Of a stretch of DNA of 64,000 bases, positions 1-9,656 are shown piece by piece (position 1 is the stretch's first letter; every line of letters starts with the position of its first letter). The notes under the pieces are model-generated. The model saw only the letters and a list, made by a program, of their open reading frames with translations. It had not been told where the DNA came from and searched no databases. Origin of the DNA: Bifidobacterium scardovii JCM 12489 = DSM 13734 (GTDB lineage Bacteria > Actinomycetota > Actinomycetes > Actinomycetales > Bifidobacteriaceae); the NCBI RefSeq assembly GCF_001042635.1, contig NZ_AP012331.1:744001-808000 (forward strand). The letters run 5' to 3'. A program made the position numbers and the translations under genes.

Positions 1-1313
1 CCCTTATCGCGGATGCCGTGATCGCCGACCATCCCGCGGTCCAAGGCGTGACCGTCACCGTGCACAAGCCCAAGGCACCGATCACCGTGCCGTTCGCCGA
101 CGTGAGCGTCACCATCGACCGGTGGCGGAACGGCCACGGGGCAACCGCCGCCCCAGCCGGCGCCGCGGACGCGCATGCCGCTCCGCTGACGCGGCATGCC
201 GTGATCGCGCTCGGCGGCAATCAGGGTGATGTGGCGGCGTCGATGCGGTCCGCGATCGCGGCCATCGACGGACTCGACGGCACGCAGGTGACCGGGGTGT
301 CGCCGTTGTACCGCACCGCGGCGTGGGGCATGGCCGAGGGCACGCCGGATTTCCGCAACGCCGTGGTCGAGGTGTCGACCACGCAGCGCCCGGAGGAGCT
401 GCTGTCCGCGCTGCAGTCCATCGAAGCGGTGCATGGGCGCACGCGCGAATCGCACTGGGCGTCGCGCCCCATCGACCTGGACATCATCGATTTCGAGGGG
501 GAAGCCCGCGACGATCCGCAGCTGACGCTGCCCCATCCGCGTGCATGGCAGCGCGCCTTCGTGCTGGCGCCGTGGCATGAACTCGATCCGCTGGCCGTGC
601 TGGGCGGCCGACACGGGGGACCCGTCGCCGAGCTGCTGTCCGCCGCGCCCGACCGCGACGACGTGCGGCTCGAATCGCGCGGGTGGATGAGCGCGGGCGG
701 CGCGGGCGGAGACGTCCCCGCCGCCGCCGACGTCTCCGTCGGCACCGATGCCGATGCCGACGCCGGGAACGGGGCTCGCGTTGACGGGGAATCCGGTTCC
801 CGTGCATCCGGAGTCTCACCGCGCGATGACGAGGCTCCGGTGAGTCGTACCGCGGTCGTTTCGATGGACAGCGTGTCGAAGGACGCGGAGCATCTGTTCC
901 GTACGGCCATCGTGGCGCTGGACGGCATTCCGGGCAATCAGGTGGAGGGCATTTCGCCGCTCTACCATGTGAGCGACTTCGACGGTCCGGACATGATGTC
1001 GGCGGTGATGCAGCTGACCACCAAGCTGGACGCCAGGGCGCTGGTCGCCGCGCTCGGCACGGTCGAATCGTCGCTGCCCGGCGACATCGATCTGGACCTA
1101 GTCGACATGGCCGGCGTGACCATGGACGAGCCCGACTGCCGCGTGCCATGGCCGAGCGCACGCGAGCACGCCTCGGTGCTGGCGCCGTGGATGGACATGG
1201 ATCCGGAGGCCCGGCTGGGCAAGGACCCCGTGTCGTTCCTGCTGGCCATGGCCCCGGATGCGGGGCGTGTCGGCATGATATCCGACAATTGGATCATCGG
1301 AGGCACGGTATGA
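1..1313 (+). CDS. folK: FolB C-terminus fused to FolK (HPPK), plus a degenerate second HPPK-like domain; 5' end cut
   Basis: The reading frame is open at the left edge, so the start lies outside. The first ~40 codons match the end of dihydroneopterin aldolase (VTVHKPKAPI ... FADVSVTIDR). Next comes a full 6-hydroxymethyl-7,8-dihydropterin pyrophosphokinase domain (about nt 195-690) with ALGGNQGD, SPLYRTAAWG, the W..R.IDLDII core and LPHPRAWQRAFVLAPW. A low-complexity Asp/Ala linker follows, then a second shorter HPPK-like copy (about nt 838-1310). The second copy keeps ISPLYHVSDF, IDLDLVDMAG and ASVLAPWMDMDP but lacks GGN.GD and the W..R loop, so it is probably not catalytic. The fused protein acts in cytosolic folate synthesis. 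The next gene starts inside its stop codon (ATGA). Confidence 0.9.
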   Translation, partial: LIADAVIADHPAVQGVTVTVHKPKAPITVPFADVSVTIDRWRNGHGATAAPAGAADAHAAPLTRHAVIALGGNQGDVAASMRSAIAAIDGLDGTQVTGVSPLYRTAAWGMAEGTPDFRNAVVEVSTTQRPEELLSALQSIEAVHGRTRESHWASRPIDLDIIDFEGEARDDPQLTLPHPRAWQRAFVLAPWHELDPLAVLGGRHGGPVAELLSAAPDRDDVRLESRGWMSAGGAGGDVPAAADVSVGTDADADAGNGARVDGESGSRASGVSPRDDEAPVSRTAVVSMDSVSKDAEHLFRTAIVALDGIPGNQVEGISPLYHVSDFDGPDMMSAVMQLTTKLDARALVAALGTVESSLPGDIDLDLVDMAGVTMDEPDCRVPWPSAREHASVLAPWMDMDPEARLGKDPVSFLLAMAPDAGRVGMISDNWIIGGTV

Positions 1314-1849
1314 GAGCAAGACGAACCCCATGGTGGCATTATGTGGTCGCCTGCGCGCTGGGACTGCTCGCCGGCATCGGGCTGGCGCGGTACAGCGAAT
1401 CGTCCGATCTGTCGCTGATCGGGGCGCCATGGATCGTATCCGTGCTGCTGGGCGTTCTGGGCATCACGGTGCTGATACTGGCGTTGCAGGTGCACAAGTA
1501 CGCCACGACCGACCCGCGCAAGCGCGCCGACATGAAGCCGCTGAACCCCGACAGGGCCGTCAACACGCTGGTGCTCGCCAAGGCGCTCGGACTGGCCGGA
1601 GCGGCCCTTGTCGGCTGGTACGGCGGCCAGATCATCATGATCGTCGGCCATATCGAAGCGGCCTTCTACACGCAGGCCGTCGCCGAATGCGCCGTCGCGG
1701 CGGTGGTGTGCCTTGCCGACATGATCATCGGCATCGTGGGGGAGTGGCTGTGCCAGCTGCCGCCGAGCGAGGGCGCGGAGCACCCCAAGATGAAGGAGGC
1801 CCAGCGCCGCCGCGGCGTGAGCCCCGCCACGGCCAAGACCTCGAATTAG
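1310..1849 (+). CDS. DUF3180 family membrane protein
   Basis: 179 residues. The start ATG at 1310 overlaps the folK stop (ATGA), indicating translational coupling. The protein has about four hydrophobic segments: residues ~10-30 (YVVACALGLLAGIGLARY), ~38-60, ~84-108 and ~115-140. It ends in a short charged, basic tail. DUF3180 proteins are small actinobacterial membrane proteins that commonly follow folK; no biochemical role is known to me. The position supports co-expression with folate genes but not a folate function. The reading is followed after 2 bp by a short palindromic repeat that separates it from the convergent tesB gene. Confidence 0.85.
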   Translation: MRARRTPWWHYVVACALGLLAGIGLARYSESSDLSLIGAPWIVSVLLGVLGITVLILALQVHKYATTDPRKRADMKPLNPDRAVNTLVLAKALGLAGAALVGWYGGQIIMIVGHIEAAFYTQAVAECAVAAVVCLADMIIGIVGEWLCQLPPSEGAEHPKMKEAQRRRGVSPATAKTSN

Positions 1850-1850
1850 T

Positions 1851-1935
1851 GGTCCGCGTCGTCAATTCGCTTAGTGATTCCAGCTCCCCTCCAAGAGGGG
1901 AGCCAGACATACTAAGTGAATTAATAACGCGGGCC
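1851..1935. repeat. Short copy of the 'ggctcccctc' palindromic repeat; likely bidirectional terminator
   Basis: An imperfect inverted repeat fills exactly the space between the converging stops of the DUF3180 gene (1849) and tesB (1937). The core is agctcccctc-caa-gaggggagcc. The arms continue outward through related sequence (aattcgcttagt / actaagtgaatt) to ggtccgcg / cgcgggcc. The ends match those of the long elements at 22548-22810 and 45554-45821, so this looks like a version lacking the interior. Position suggests it terminates both genes; that role is inferred. Confidence 0.7.
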
Positions 1936-1936
1936 G

Positions 1937-2842
1937 TTAGTCCTGCGGCACGCGGATCATGGCCTCCTGCGCCATGGCGGCGACCAGCTCGCCGTCCTGC
2001 GAGTAGACCTTCGCGACGCCGAGCCCGCGTCCGTGCGCGGCGGTCGGCGTGTCCTGCACGTACAGATGCCACTGGTTGATGTCCACGTCGCGGTACCACC
2101 ACATCGAGTGGTCGATGGACGCGTACGAGATGCCGGGCGTGGCGATGCTCAGCCCTGCGCGGCGCAGCACCGGCTCCATCATCACCTGGTCGCAGCCGAG
2201 CGCCAGCATCGCGCGGTGCATCACCTGCGGCATGTCGGCGTGGCCGTCGGCGCGCATCCACACCAGCTGCTTGCCGGAATCCTGCTTCGCGCTGTCGTTG
2301 TCGGCCCCCAACATGATCGTCGGCGTGACATGGCGGATGTCGAACGGCGACTTCTCCGCGTAATAATCCGCGAACGGCGACTTGCCGGCGAACGGGGCCA
2401 TCAGCTCCTTGGCGGAGGTCAGGCCTTCCGGATCGGGCACGTCGGACGGCATCGGATCGGCGAACTCGACCCCGGCCTGCCCGGTCTCCTGGAAACTGGC
2501 GATCGCCGTGAGGATCGGCCCCTGCGATTGGGTGACGTTCACGCGGCGGGCGGAGAACGAACGGCCGTCGCGCAGCGACTCCACGTCGAACAGCAGGTCC
2601 TGGCGGATGTCGCCGGCGGTGATGAAATAGCCGTGGATGGAATGCGGTAGACGGCTCGGCGCCACGGTCTTCGAGGCGGCGACCAGCGACTGCGCGATCA
2701 CCTGGCCCCCGTACACGCGGCCGGTCGGGAAATACATGCTTTCGCCGTTGATGTAGGTGTGCCCGCGGTATTCGGACGGTTCCCCCAGTCTCAGCACCTT
2801 CACCAGCCGCTCCAGTGGTGTGAGATCATCCGTCTGTGTCAT
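1937..2842 (-). CDS. tesB: Acyl-CoA thioesterase II (TesB family)
   Basis: 301 residues from ATG 2842. A GTG six codons upstream is possible, but the ATG has ACAGGAG about 8 nt before it. The protein has two hot-dog folds. The N-terminal one contains GRVYGGQVIAQSL and GRSFSARRV. The C-terminal one contains SIDHSMWW, DTPTAAHGRGL and AQEAMIR, carrying the Asp, Thr and Gln that form the TesB catalytic set. It would hydrolyse acyl-CoA to free acid and CoA in the cytosol. In an organism without beta-oxidation the physiological substrate is unclear. It is transcribed alone and converges on the folK/DUF3180 pair. Confidence 0.9.
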   Translation of the reverse strand: MTQTDDLTPLERLVKVLRLGEPSEYRGHTYINGESMYFPTGRVYGGQVIAQSLVAASKTVAPSRLPHSIHGYFITAGDIRQDLLFDVESLRDGRSFSARRVNVTQSQGPILTAIASFQETGQAGVEFADPMPSDVPDPEGLTSAKELMAPFAGKSPFADYYAEKSPFDIRHVTPTIMLGADNDSAKQDSGKQLVWMRADGHADMPQVMHRAMLALGCDQVMMEPVLRRAGLSIATPGISYASIDHSMWWYRDVDINQWHLYVQDTPTAAHGRGLGVAKVYSQDGELVAAMAQEAMIRVPQD

Positions 2843-2991
2843 TGCTGCAACTCCTGTCACGACGTTCGGTTATTTGATTGTGCTGTGAGCAGTCTACCGG
2901 GCGCAGGTAAAGAGTGTCGCGGGGTTTTGTAACAAGCGAACAACGAGCGTGAACATGGGGTGAAGAGGAGTGCTGGCGGGGGCCGATCCCT

Positions 2992-3027
2992 GAATAAAAA
3001 AAGTGGCTCCCCTCATAGAGGGGAGCC
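2992..3027 (-). terminator. Rho-independent terminator of ettA
   Basis: A 10-bp perfect stem (ggctcccctc / gaggggagcc, loop ata) lies just downstream of the ettA stop in the minus direction. It is followed in that direction by a run of seven Ts (aaaaaaa on the plus strand, 2996-3002). The stem sequence is the same as the core of the dispersed repeat family, so that family is probably used as terminator stems. Confidence 0.8.
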
Positions 3028-3045
3028 TTGTGTATGCAGAAGAGA

Positions 3046-4722
<1,677 letters not shown>

Positions 4723-5069
4723 ATCGTGCAGTTGCTCCTTAAGAAGGTTGGAATTCCACCGTTTCTAGCCTGTGCGGGGACGCGGGTTGCGCAGTCCTGT
4801 CCGGCATGGGTCGCGACTCCGATGAACCGGACCGGGCCATGCGATGCCCTGTCCGCATAACGGTCGTCTCCATGCCAAACCACCGCCCACCATGGTATCG
4901 GAAGGGCTGGAATGGCGGGGCTTGCGTGGCGTGCGGGATGAATGAATGATATCGACTATCGTACCGGTTGGCGAGCAAACCGGTACGACGTCAGCTAATA
5001 TCGCTTTGGTATGGAAGACGAGGACTCGTAAATCGAGATGTCTGTCATCGGCCGCTCCCGCCCCGGAAC
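4723..5069. other. Non-coding stretch upstream of ettA
   Basis: No convincing gene is seen in either strand. It must carry the ettA promoter. The only structured item I find is the perfect palindrome at 4960-4987, listed separately. Long frames crossing this stretch lack family similarity and ribosome sites. Confidence 0.5.
4960..4987. promoter_or_regulatory. Perfect 10-bp inverted repeat, operator-like
   Basis: The arms cgtaccggtt and aaccggtacg are separated by ggcgagca. The sequence tatcgtaccgg that makes up the left arm recurs at 5136-5146, inside the predicted small-RNA promoter. Two copies of one element around an orphan transcription unit suggest a regulator site. The partner is unknown. 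Confidence 0.4.
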
Positions 5070-5070
5070 G

Positions 5071-5130
5071 AAAAATGCCGGGGGACAACCCCCGGCTCTT
5101 GGAGATCTCGCGTTGTCGCTGATCTGCGTA
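5071..5130 (-). ncRNA. Candidate ~60-nt small RNA with intrinsic terminator
   Basis: On the minus strand a hairpin with 8-bp perfect GC stem (GCCGGGGG-TTGT-CCCCCGGC, plus-strand 5077-5096) is followed by ATTTTT. No minus-strand gene lies upstream of it. About 40 nt upstream is a promoter-like pair, TTGCGT (5165-5160) and TACGAT (5142-5137), with exactly 17 bp between. The predicted transcript runs from about 5130 to 5071. Transcription is inferred only; alternatively the hairpin is a relic. Confidence 0.35.
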
Positions 5131-5351
5131 CAAGTTATCGTACCGGCCAAATAGGTGACACGCAAATACGCCATATGATGAATGCCTTGAGACGGCATCC
5201 CGTTTGACGAGAGAGTCTGATGATCCGCGGTTTTGGGATGAGACGTGCGTGGGGTGATCAGCCGGTCTGCCGGGGCGGAGGGGCGGACGCGACACGCCGA
5301 GGTCCGGCGATCCTGTAATATATCCTCTTGTGCCTTGTGAAGAGGCGCAAC

Positions 5352-5428
5352 GGCCCCGTAGCTCAGTTGGTTAGAGCGCCGCCCTGTCACGGCGGAGGTC
5401 ACCGGTTCAAGTCCGGCCGGGGTCGCCA
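5352..5428 (+). tRNA. tRNA-Asp (GTC)
   Basis: A full cloverleaf is visible. The acceptor stem is GGCCCCG / CGGGGTC with discriminator G. The D-arm is GCTCAGTTGGTTAGAGC, the anticodon loop CTGTCAC gives GTC at 5386-5388, and the T-arm is CCGGTTCAAGTCCGG. The 3' CCA is encoded (5426-5428). A TAATAT box about 30 bp upstream is a plausible -10, and a terminator follows at once. Confidence 0.97.
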
Positions 5429-5430
5429 TC

Positions 5431-5466
5431 AGGCTTCCGTCACTCGTCGGGAGCCTTTTTTGTTTT
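5431..5466 (+). terminator. Terminator of tRNA-Asp
   Basis: The stem aggcttccg / cgggagcct (one G.U pair) has an 8-nt loop and is followed by TTTTTGTTTT. It begins three bases after the encoded CCA. Confidence 0.85.
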
Positions 5467-5571
5467 CTGTCTTCGTTTCCCGCCTCGCCGTGGCACCGGG
5501 ATCGCCGTGGGGCGAACGGGGGTTGCGGAGTCGGGCGGTGGGTTCCATCATGGATGGCATGGGGGGCGATG

Positions 5572-5934
5572 ATGGGGACGATATCAATCAAACGTGCGTA
5601 TGATCCGGCGGAGCCATCGGACGGATACCGTGTGCTGGTCGATCGGCTGTGGCCGCGCGGTCTGTCGAAGGAGCGGGCGGCGCTGGATCTGTGGGACAAG
5701 GACGTCGCGCCGTCGACGCAGCTGCGCAAGTGGTTCGGCCATGATCCGGCGCGGTTTGCCGAATTCGGCGCAAGATACGTCGCGGAGTTGGACGCGGCGC
5801 CGGATGCGGTCGGTCGTCTGCGCGGCATCTGCGCGCGGCATGATACGGTCACGCTGCTGTATGCGGCCAAGGACCCGGCGGTCAACCATGCGCTGGTGCT
5901 GCGCGACTATCTGATGGGCATGCCGAAGGCGTGA
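5572..5934 (+). CDS. DUF488 family protein
   Basis: 120 residues. The family core is clear: KRAYDP, DGYRVLVDRLWPRGLSKE, LRKWFGHDP and VTLLYAAKD..NHA. ATG 5572 is preceded at 5 nt by GGGGGG; ATGs at 5569 and 5554 are in frame and possible. DUF488 proteins are small soluble proteins of unknown function with conserved Arg/Trp residues that suggest an anion-binding pocket. It stands alone between tRNA-Asp and the MarR regulator. Confidence 0.85.
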   Translation: MGTISIKRAYDPAEPSDGYRVLVDRLWPRGLSKERAALDLWDKDVAPSTQLRKWFGHDPARFAEFGARYVAELDAAPDAVGRLRGICARHDTVTLLYAAKDPAVNHALVLRDYLMGMPKA

Positions 5935-5997
5935 CCGCGGCGCGGATGCGGCGGGCCTGCGATTCGGGGGTGTGTCGGATTGTCGCGGCCCGTCATA

Positions 5998-6029
5998 TAG
6001 TTACTAAAGGTAATGACTATAGGTAACTA
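5998..6029. promoter_or_regulatory. Operator-like inverted repeat ahead of the MarR gene
   Basis: The 7-bp arms tagttac and gtaacta lie 18 bp apart, with further half-sites (ggtaatgacta) between them, 19 bp upstream of the start codon. This AT-rich palindrome in a GC-rich genome overlaps where the promoter must be. That is the usual autoregulatory arrangement for MarR repressors. Binding is inferred. Confidence 0.5.
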
Positions 6030-6047
6030 ATTTGGAGGTGACTAGGT

Positions 6048-6647
6048 ATGGGTGCCATCATGGGCGCTGCCGCGGGAATTGCCGCGGATGCCGCCGAAAC
6101 CGGTGGGGTCGGGATCCAAGGCGGTTCCGGCTCCGCTCCGGCCGGTCTGCCGGTCGAGGAGGTGCGCCGGCTGATGGACGCCTGCTGGAAGGCGAAGACC
6201 GTCGCCGAATTGATGCCGGCGCTGCCGCGGGGGCTGAAACCGCGGTACATCCATGTCATCGACGCCGTCTGGCACCTCAACGCGTCGGCCGGCCAGGCGG
6301 TCGGCACCGCGCGCGTGGGCGACGTCAGCGCGTTCCTCGGCGTGACCACGCCGAGCGTCACCAAGCTCGTCGGGGAAATGGCCCGCCTCGGGCTCGTCGT
6401 CAAGCATGACGACGCCGCCGACCGCCGCGTGGTGACGCTGACGCTCACCGAGCGGGGGCTTGACCTGCACCGCACGTACGTCGAGGAATACCATGCACAT
6501 CTGAGCCGGCTGCTGGGCGGTCTGCCCGCCGGCGAATGCGAGACCACGGTGCGCACACTGACCGAGGTCCTGCGGCTCATGCAGCGGGACAACGCCGACG
6601 CCGCAGCGCAACGAATGAACGGAGGAGAGCGCAACCATCATGAATGA
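6048..6647 (+). CDS. MarR family transcriptional regulator
   Basis: 199 residues. A Gly/Ala-rich N-terminal ~35 residues precedes the winged helix-turn-helix: VGDVSAFLGVTTPSVTKLVGEMARLGLVVKHDDAADRRVVTLTLTERG shows recognition helix and the DxRxxxxxLT wing. The start follows TTTGGAGGTGACTAGGT. It overlaps the MFS gene by 8 bp, so the two are one operon and this regulator most likely controls the exporter in response to a toxic ligand. The ligand cannot be read from sequence. Confidence 0.9.
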   Translation: MGAIMGAAAGIAADAAETGGVGIQGGSGSAPAGLPVEEVRRLMDACWKAKTVAELMPALPRGLKPRYIHVIDAVWHLNASAGQAVGTARVGDVSAFLGVTTPSVTKLVGEMARLGLVVKHDDAADRRVVTLTLTERGLDLHRTYVEEYHAHLSRLLGGLPAGECETTVRTLTEVLRLMQRDNADAAAQRMNGGERNHHE

Positions 6648-8085
6648 ACAATCGACAACACTGCCCAACGGCGGCAAACGGGCCGTTTCGACCACACTCG
6701 TCATCGCGGTCGTCTCGCTGGCGATCCTGACCTTCCTCGGCATCCTGTCGGAGACCTCGCTGAACATCGCCTATTCCACGCTGATGGAGGAGTTCTCGCT
6801 CGACGCCTCGGTGGTGCAGTGGCTCACCACCGGCTACCTGCTGTTGCTCTCGGTGTCGATTCCGAGCTCGCCGTTCATGGTGCGCAAGTTCGCCGCCAAA
6901 ACCCTGTTCATCATGGCCATCGTGATCTTCGCCGCCGGCACATTGCTGGGCGCGCTCGCCGTCAACTTCCCGATGCTGCTTGCCGCCCGACTGATTATGT
7001 CGCTCGGCACCGGCATCTCCCTGCCGCTCATCACCAACATCATTCTGGAGAAGGCGCCGCTTGAGCAGCGCGGCTCGATGCTCGGCATCGTCAGCCTGGT
7101 CACCTGCGCCGCACCGGCCATCGGCCCGGTGTTCGGCGGCGTGGTCATGGAATACCTCAACTGGCATTGGATCTTCTACATCATGCTGCCGTTCCTGCTG
7201 CTCGCGTTCCTGCTCGGTATCGGCACGGTGCCGGAAATCCGCCACGGCGAGAAGGCCGCGATCAGCGTGCCGTCGCTGCTCATGGTGGCGGTCGGCCTGG
7301 CCAGCGTGATTCTGGCCGTCAGCTTCTTCTCCGAATGGAACGGCGATTGGCGATTCTGGGTCGTGCTCATGTTCGGCGTGGCGATGAGCGCCGCCTTCGC
7401 CTGGGTGCAGCTCAGGATGGACCATCCGCTGATCGAGGTGCGCGTGTTCGCCTACTCCGGCTTCTCGCTCGGCATGCTGATCCTGCTCATCGCCTCCGGC
7501 AGCGTGCTCGGCCTGAACTTCCTGCTGCCGATTCTGCTGCAGCGCGGTTTCGGCATGGGCAGCCTGGTCGCCGCGCTCGCCCTGCTGCCCGGTGCGGTGG
7601 CCGGCGCGGTCTCCGCGCCGGTGATCGGCGGCATGCTGAAGAACCACTTCCCGCCCAAGTTCATCATCATCGGATTCATCGGCACGATGATCATGGATGT
7701 GATATTCGTGACGCTGTCCGGCAATGTGTGGGTGGTGGCCATCGCCTACGCCTTCTTCATGGCCTTCTCCGGATTCGTGCTCGTGCCCGACCAGACGCAC
7801 GCCCTGAACCAGCTGCCCGCGCGGCTCAACGCCGACGGATCCGCCGCGATGAACACGATCCAGCAGCTCGCCGGCGCCATCGGCACCGCCGTGGCCAGCG
7901 CGCTGATTTCCGAATTCTCCGCCATCGCCGTGAACGATGGGGCGGACGCGGCCGGTTCGTATATGACCGCATTCCCGCGCAGCATGATGGTGTTCACCGT
8001 CATGGCCGTGCTCGGTGTGATTCTCGCCGCGCTCATGTTCCGCTTCTCCACGCGCCGCCCGCCGGAGCTCGTGGAAGTCAGGTGA
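6640..8085 (+). CDS. MFS drug exporter, DHA2 (14-TM) family
   Basis: 481 residues with fourteen predicted hydrophobic segments. Segment 1 contains SETSLNIAYSTLMEEF, and QWLTTGYLLLLSVSIPSSPFMVRKF corresponds to motif A. The proton-antiporter motif C region reads APAIGPVFGGVVMEYLNWHWIFYIMLPF, as in EmrB/QacA. GGAGGAG lies upstream within the end of the MarR gene. It would export drugs or amphipathic compounds using the proton gradient. The substrate is unknown. Confidence 0.92.
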   Translation: MNEQSTTLPNGGKRAVSTTLVIAVVSLAILTFLGILSETSLNIAYSTLMEEFSLDASVVQWLTTGYLLLLSVSIPSSPFMVRKFAAKTLFIMAIVIFAAGTLLGALAVNFPMLLAARLIMSLGTGISLPLITNIILEKAPLEQRGSMLGIVSLVTCAAPAIGPVFGGVVMEYLNWHWIFYIMLPFLLLAFLLGIGTVPEIRHGEKAAISVPSLLMVAVGLASVILAVSFFSEWNGDWRFWVVLMFGVAMSAAFAWVQLRMDHPLIEVRVFAYSGFSLGMLILLIASGSVLGLNFLLPILLQRGFGMGSLVAALALLPGAVAGAVSAPVIGGMLKNHFPPKFIIIGFIGTMIMDVIFVTLSGNVWVVAIAYAFFMAFSGFVLVPDQTHALNQLPARLNADGSAAMNTIQQLAGAIGTAVASALISEFSAIAVNDGADAAGSYMTAFPRSMMVFTVMAVLGVILAALMFRFSTRRPPELVEVR

Positions 8086-8186
8086 GGCCAAGCGGTGCGC
8101 CTGCGGCGTGGCTGCAAGTTCTATGATTGAACCGTTATCCCATGAACGGAACGATTCCATGAACGAAACACAGCAGGAGGATCACC

Positions 8187-9035
8187 ATGCCTGAACCACC
8201 AGTCACCCCGATTCGCAAGGCCAACGACGGACTCGAACTGCCCGCCACCGGCTTCGGCACCTACAAGGTCAACGGCCTGGCCGGCGTGGAGGCCATCGAG
8301 TCCGCCATCCATCAGGGCTACCGGCTTATCGACTCCGCCTTCAACTACGAGAACGAGGGCGTGGTCGGCCGCGCCATCCGCGAGTCCGGCGTGCCGCGCG
8401 AGGACATCATCGTCACGTCCAAGCTGCCGGGGCGCCACCACGCCCATGACGAGGCGCTGCTCACCATCGAGGAGAGCGTGTGCCGCATGGGTCTCGACTA
8501 CATCGACCTGTACCTGATCCACTGGCCGAACCCGAGCCAGGGCCGGTTCGTCGAAGCGTGGGAGGCGCTGGTCGAGGCCCGCGAACGCGGCCTGGTCAGG
8601 CATATCGGCGTCAGCAACTTCCTGCCCGGCCACATCGACCTGCTCATCCGTGACACGGGCGTGACCCCGGCCGTCAACCAGGTCGAGCTGCACCCGTACT
8701 TCCAGCAGCGCGAACAGCTGGCCTACGACCAGGCGCACGGCATCATCACCGAGGCGTGGAGCCCGCTGGGCCGCGCCAACCAGATGCTGCGCGACCCGGA
8801 TCTGAAGCGCATCGCCGCCAAGCACGGCATCTCCGTGGTGCAGGCCATTCTGCGCTGGCACCTCCAGCTCGGCGACGTGGCCATCCCGAAGTCCCTGAAC
8901 CCCGAGCGCCAGCGCCAGAACCTCGAGCTGACCGCCTTCGAGCTTGATGAGCGGGACATGGCCGACATCGCCGCGCTGGACAATCCCGAGGGCTACACCC
9001 ACGCCCAGAACCCGCACTGGCACGAGGAAGCCTGA
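8187..9035 (+). CDS. Aldo/keto reductase (2,5-diketo-D-gluconate reductase type)
   Basis: 282 residues in a TIM barrel. The catalytic tetrad Asp49, Tyr54, Lys79 and His112 is present in LIDSAFNYENE, VTSKLPG and YLIHWPNP. NADPH-binding elements GVSNF and IPKSLNPERQRQNLE are present. CAGGAGG precedes the ATG. It reduces small aldehydes or ketones with NADPH; the true substrate is not predictable. The deformylase-like gene starts 6 bp downstream, so they are probably co-transcribed. Confidence 0.92.
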   Translation: MPEPPVTPIRKANDGLELPATGFGTYKVNGLAGVEAIESAIHQGYRLIDSAFNYENEGVVGRAIRESGVPREDIIVTSKLPGRHHAHDEALLTIEESVCRMGLDYIDLYLIHWPNPSQGRFVEAWEALVEARERGLVRHIGVSNFLPGHIDLLIRDTGVTPAVNQVELHPYFQQREQLAYDQAHGIITEAWSPLGRANQMLRDPDLKRIAAKHGISVVQAILRWHLQLGDVAIPKSLNPERQRQNLELTAFELDERDMADIAALDNPEGYTHAQNPHWHEEA

Positions 9036-9041
9036 TTCGAT

Positions 9042-9461
9042 ATGCAACGCCCCATCATGACCTCCCGCTCGTTCCTGCGCACGCCGTCCGAACCGGCCGG
9101 GCCCGGCGACGAGGGGACCATTCAGGATCTCGTGGACACGCTGGAGGCCAACCGGTCCCGCTGCGTCGGCATGGCCGCCAACATGATCGGCGTGGGCAAA
9201 CGCATCATCGCCGTCGTGGACGAGGATCTCGGCGGCCGTATCACGGTGATGCTCAACCCTGTGATCACCGCCTCGGACGGCGCCTTCGACACCCAGGAAG
9301 GCTGCCTGTCCCTGACCGGCGAGCGCCGCACCCTGCGCTACCGCCGCATCGAGGTCAATTACGAGGACCGCCGCTTCCGGGCGCGCCACGCCACGTTCAC
9401 CGGCTGGACCGCGCAGATCATCCAGCATGAGGTCGACCACTGCAACGGCATCGTGATCTGA
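9042..9461 (+). CDS. def: Peptide deformylase-like protein
   Basis: 139 residues, shorter than classical PDF (~170). Motif II is EGCLS (residues 86-90) and motif III QHEVDH (128-133), supplying the Cys and two His metal ligands and the catalytic Glu. Motif I reads GMAANMIG (43-50) instead of GxAAxQxG, so the transition-state Gln is a Met at residue 48. This variant occurs in a divergent branch of annotated deformylases. It may deformylate other substrates or be a second, specialised enzyme. A hairpin at 9474-9504 follows. Confidence 0.8.
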   Translation: MQRPIMTSRSFLRTPSEPAGPGDEGTIQDLVDTLEANRSRCVGMAANMIGVGKRIIAVVDEDLGGRITVMLNPVITASDGAFDTQEGCLSLTGERRTLRYRRIEVNYEDRRFRARHATFTGWTAQIIQHEVDHCNGIVI

Positions 9462-9473
9462 GACCGTTCCGTG

Positions 9474-9504
9474 CCGGGGACGTGCCGCCCGGCTCCGTCC
9501 CCGG
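9474..9504 (+). terminator. Hairpin after the deformylase-like gene
   Basis: The 9-bp perfect stem ccggggacg / cgtccccgg lies 12 bp past the stop codon and has no T-run. It probably acts as a terminator or a 3' end stabiliser. Confidence 0.5.
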
Positions 9505-9656
9505 AGTGTCGGTATGCCACGCCGATTTGCGCTCAAGTGTGCTTGAAGTGTTTTGATGAATCGTGTAAACGAAGATAGGTGGCGGGCGCAGCGGTTACGG
9601 CGACCGCCATCGCATGCATGCACAACACAGTCGTGCATCACAGGCAAGGATGGCAT

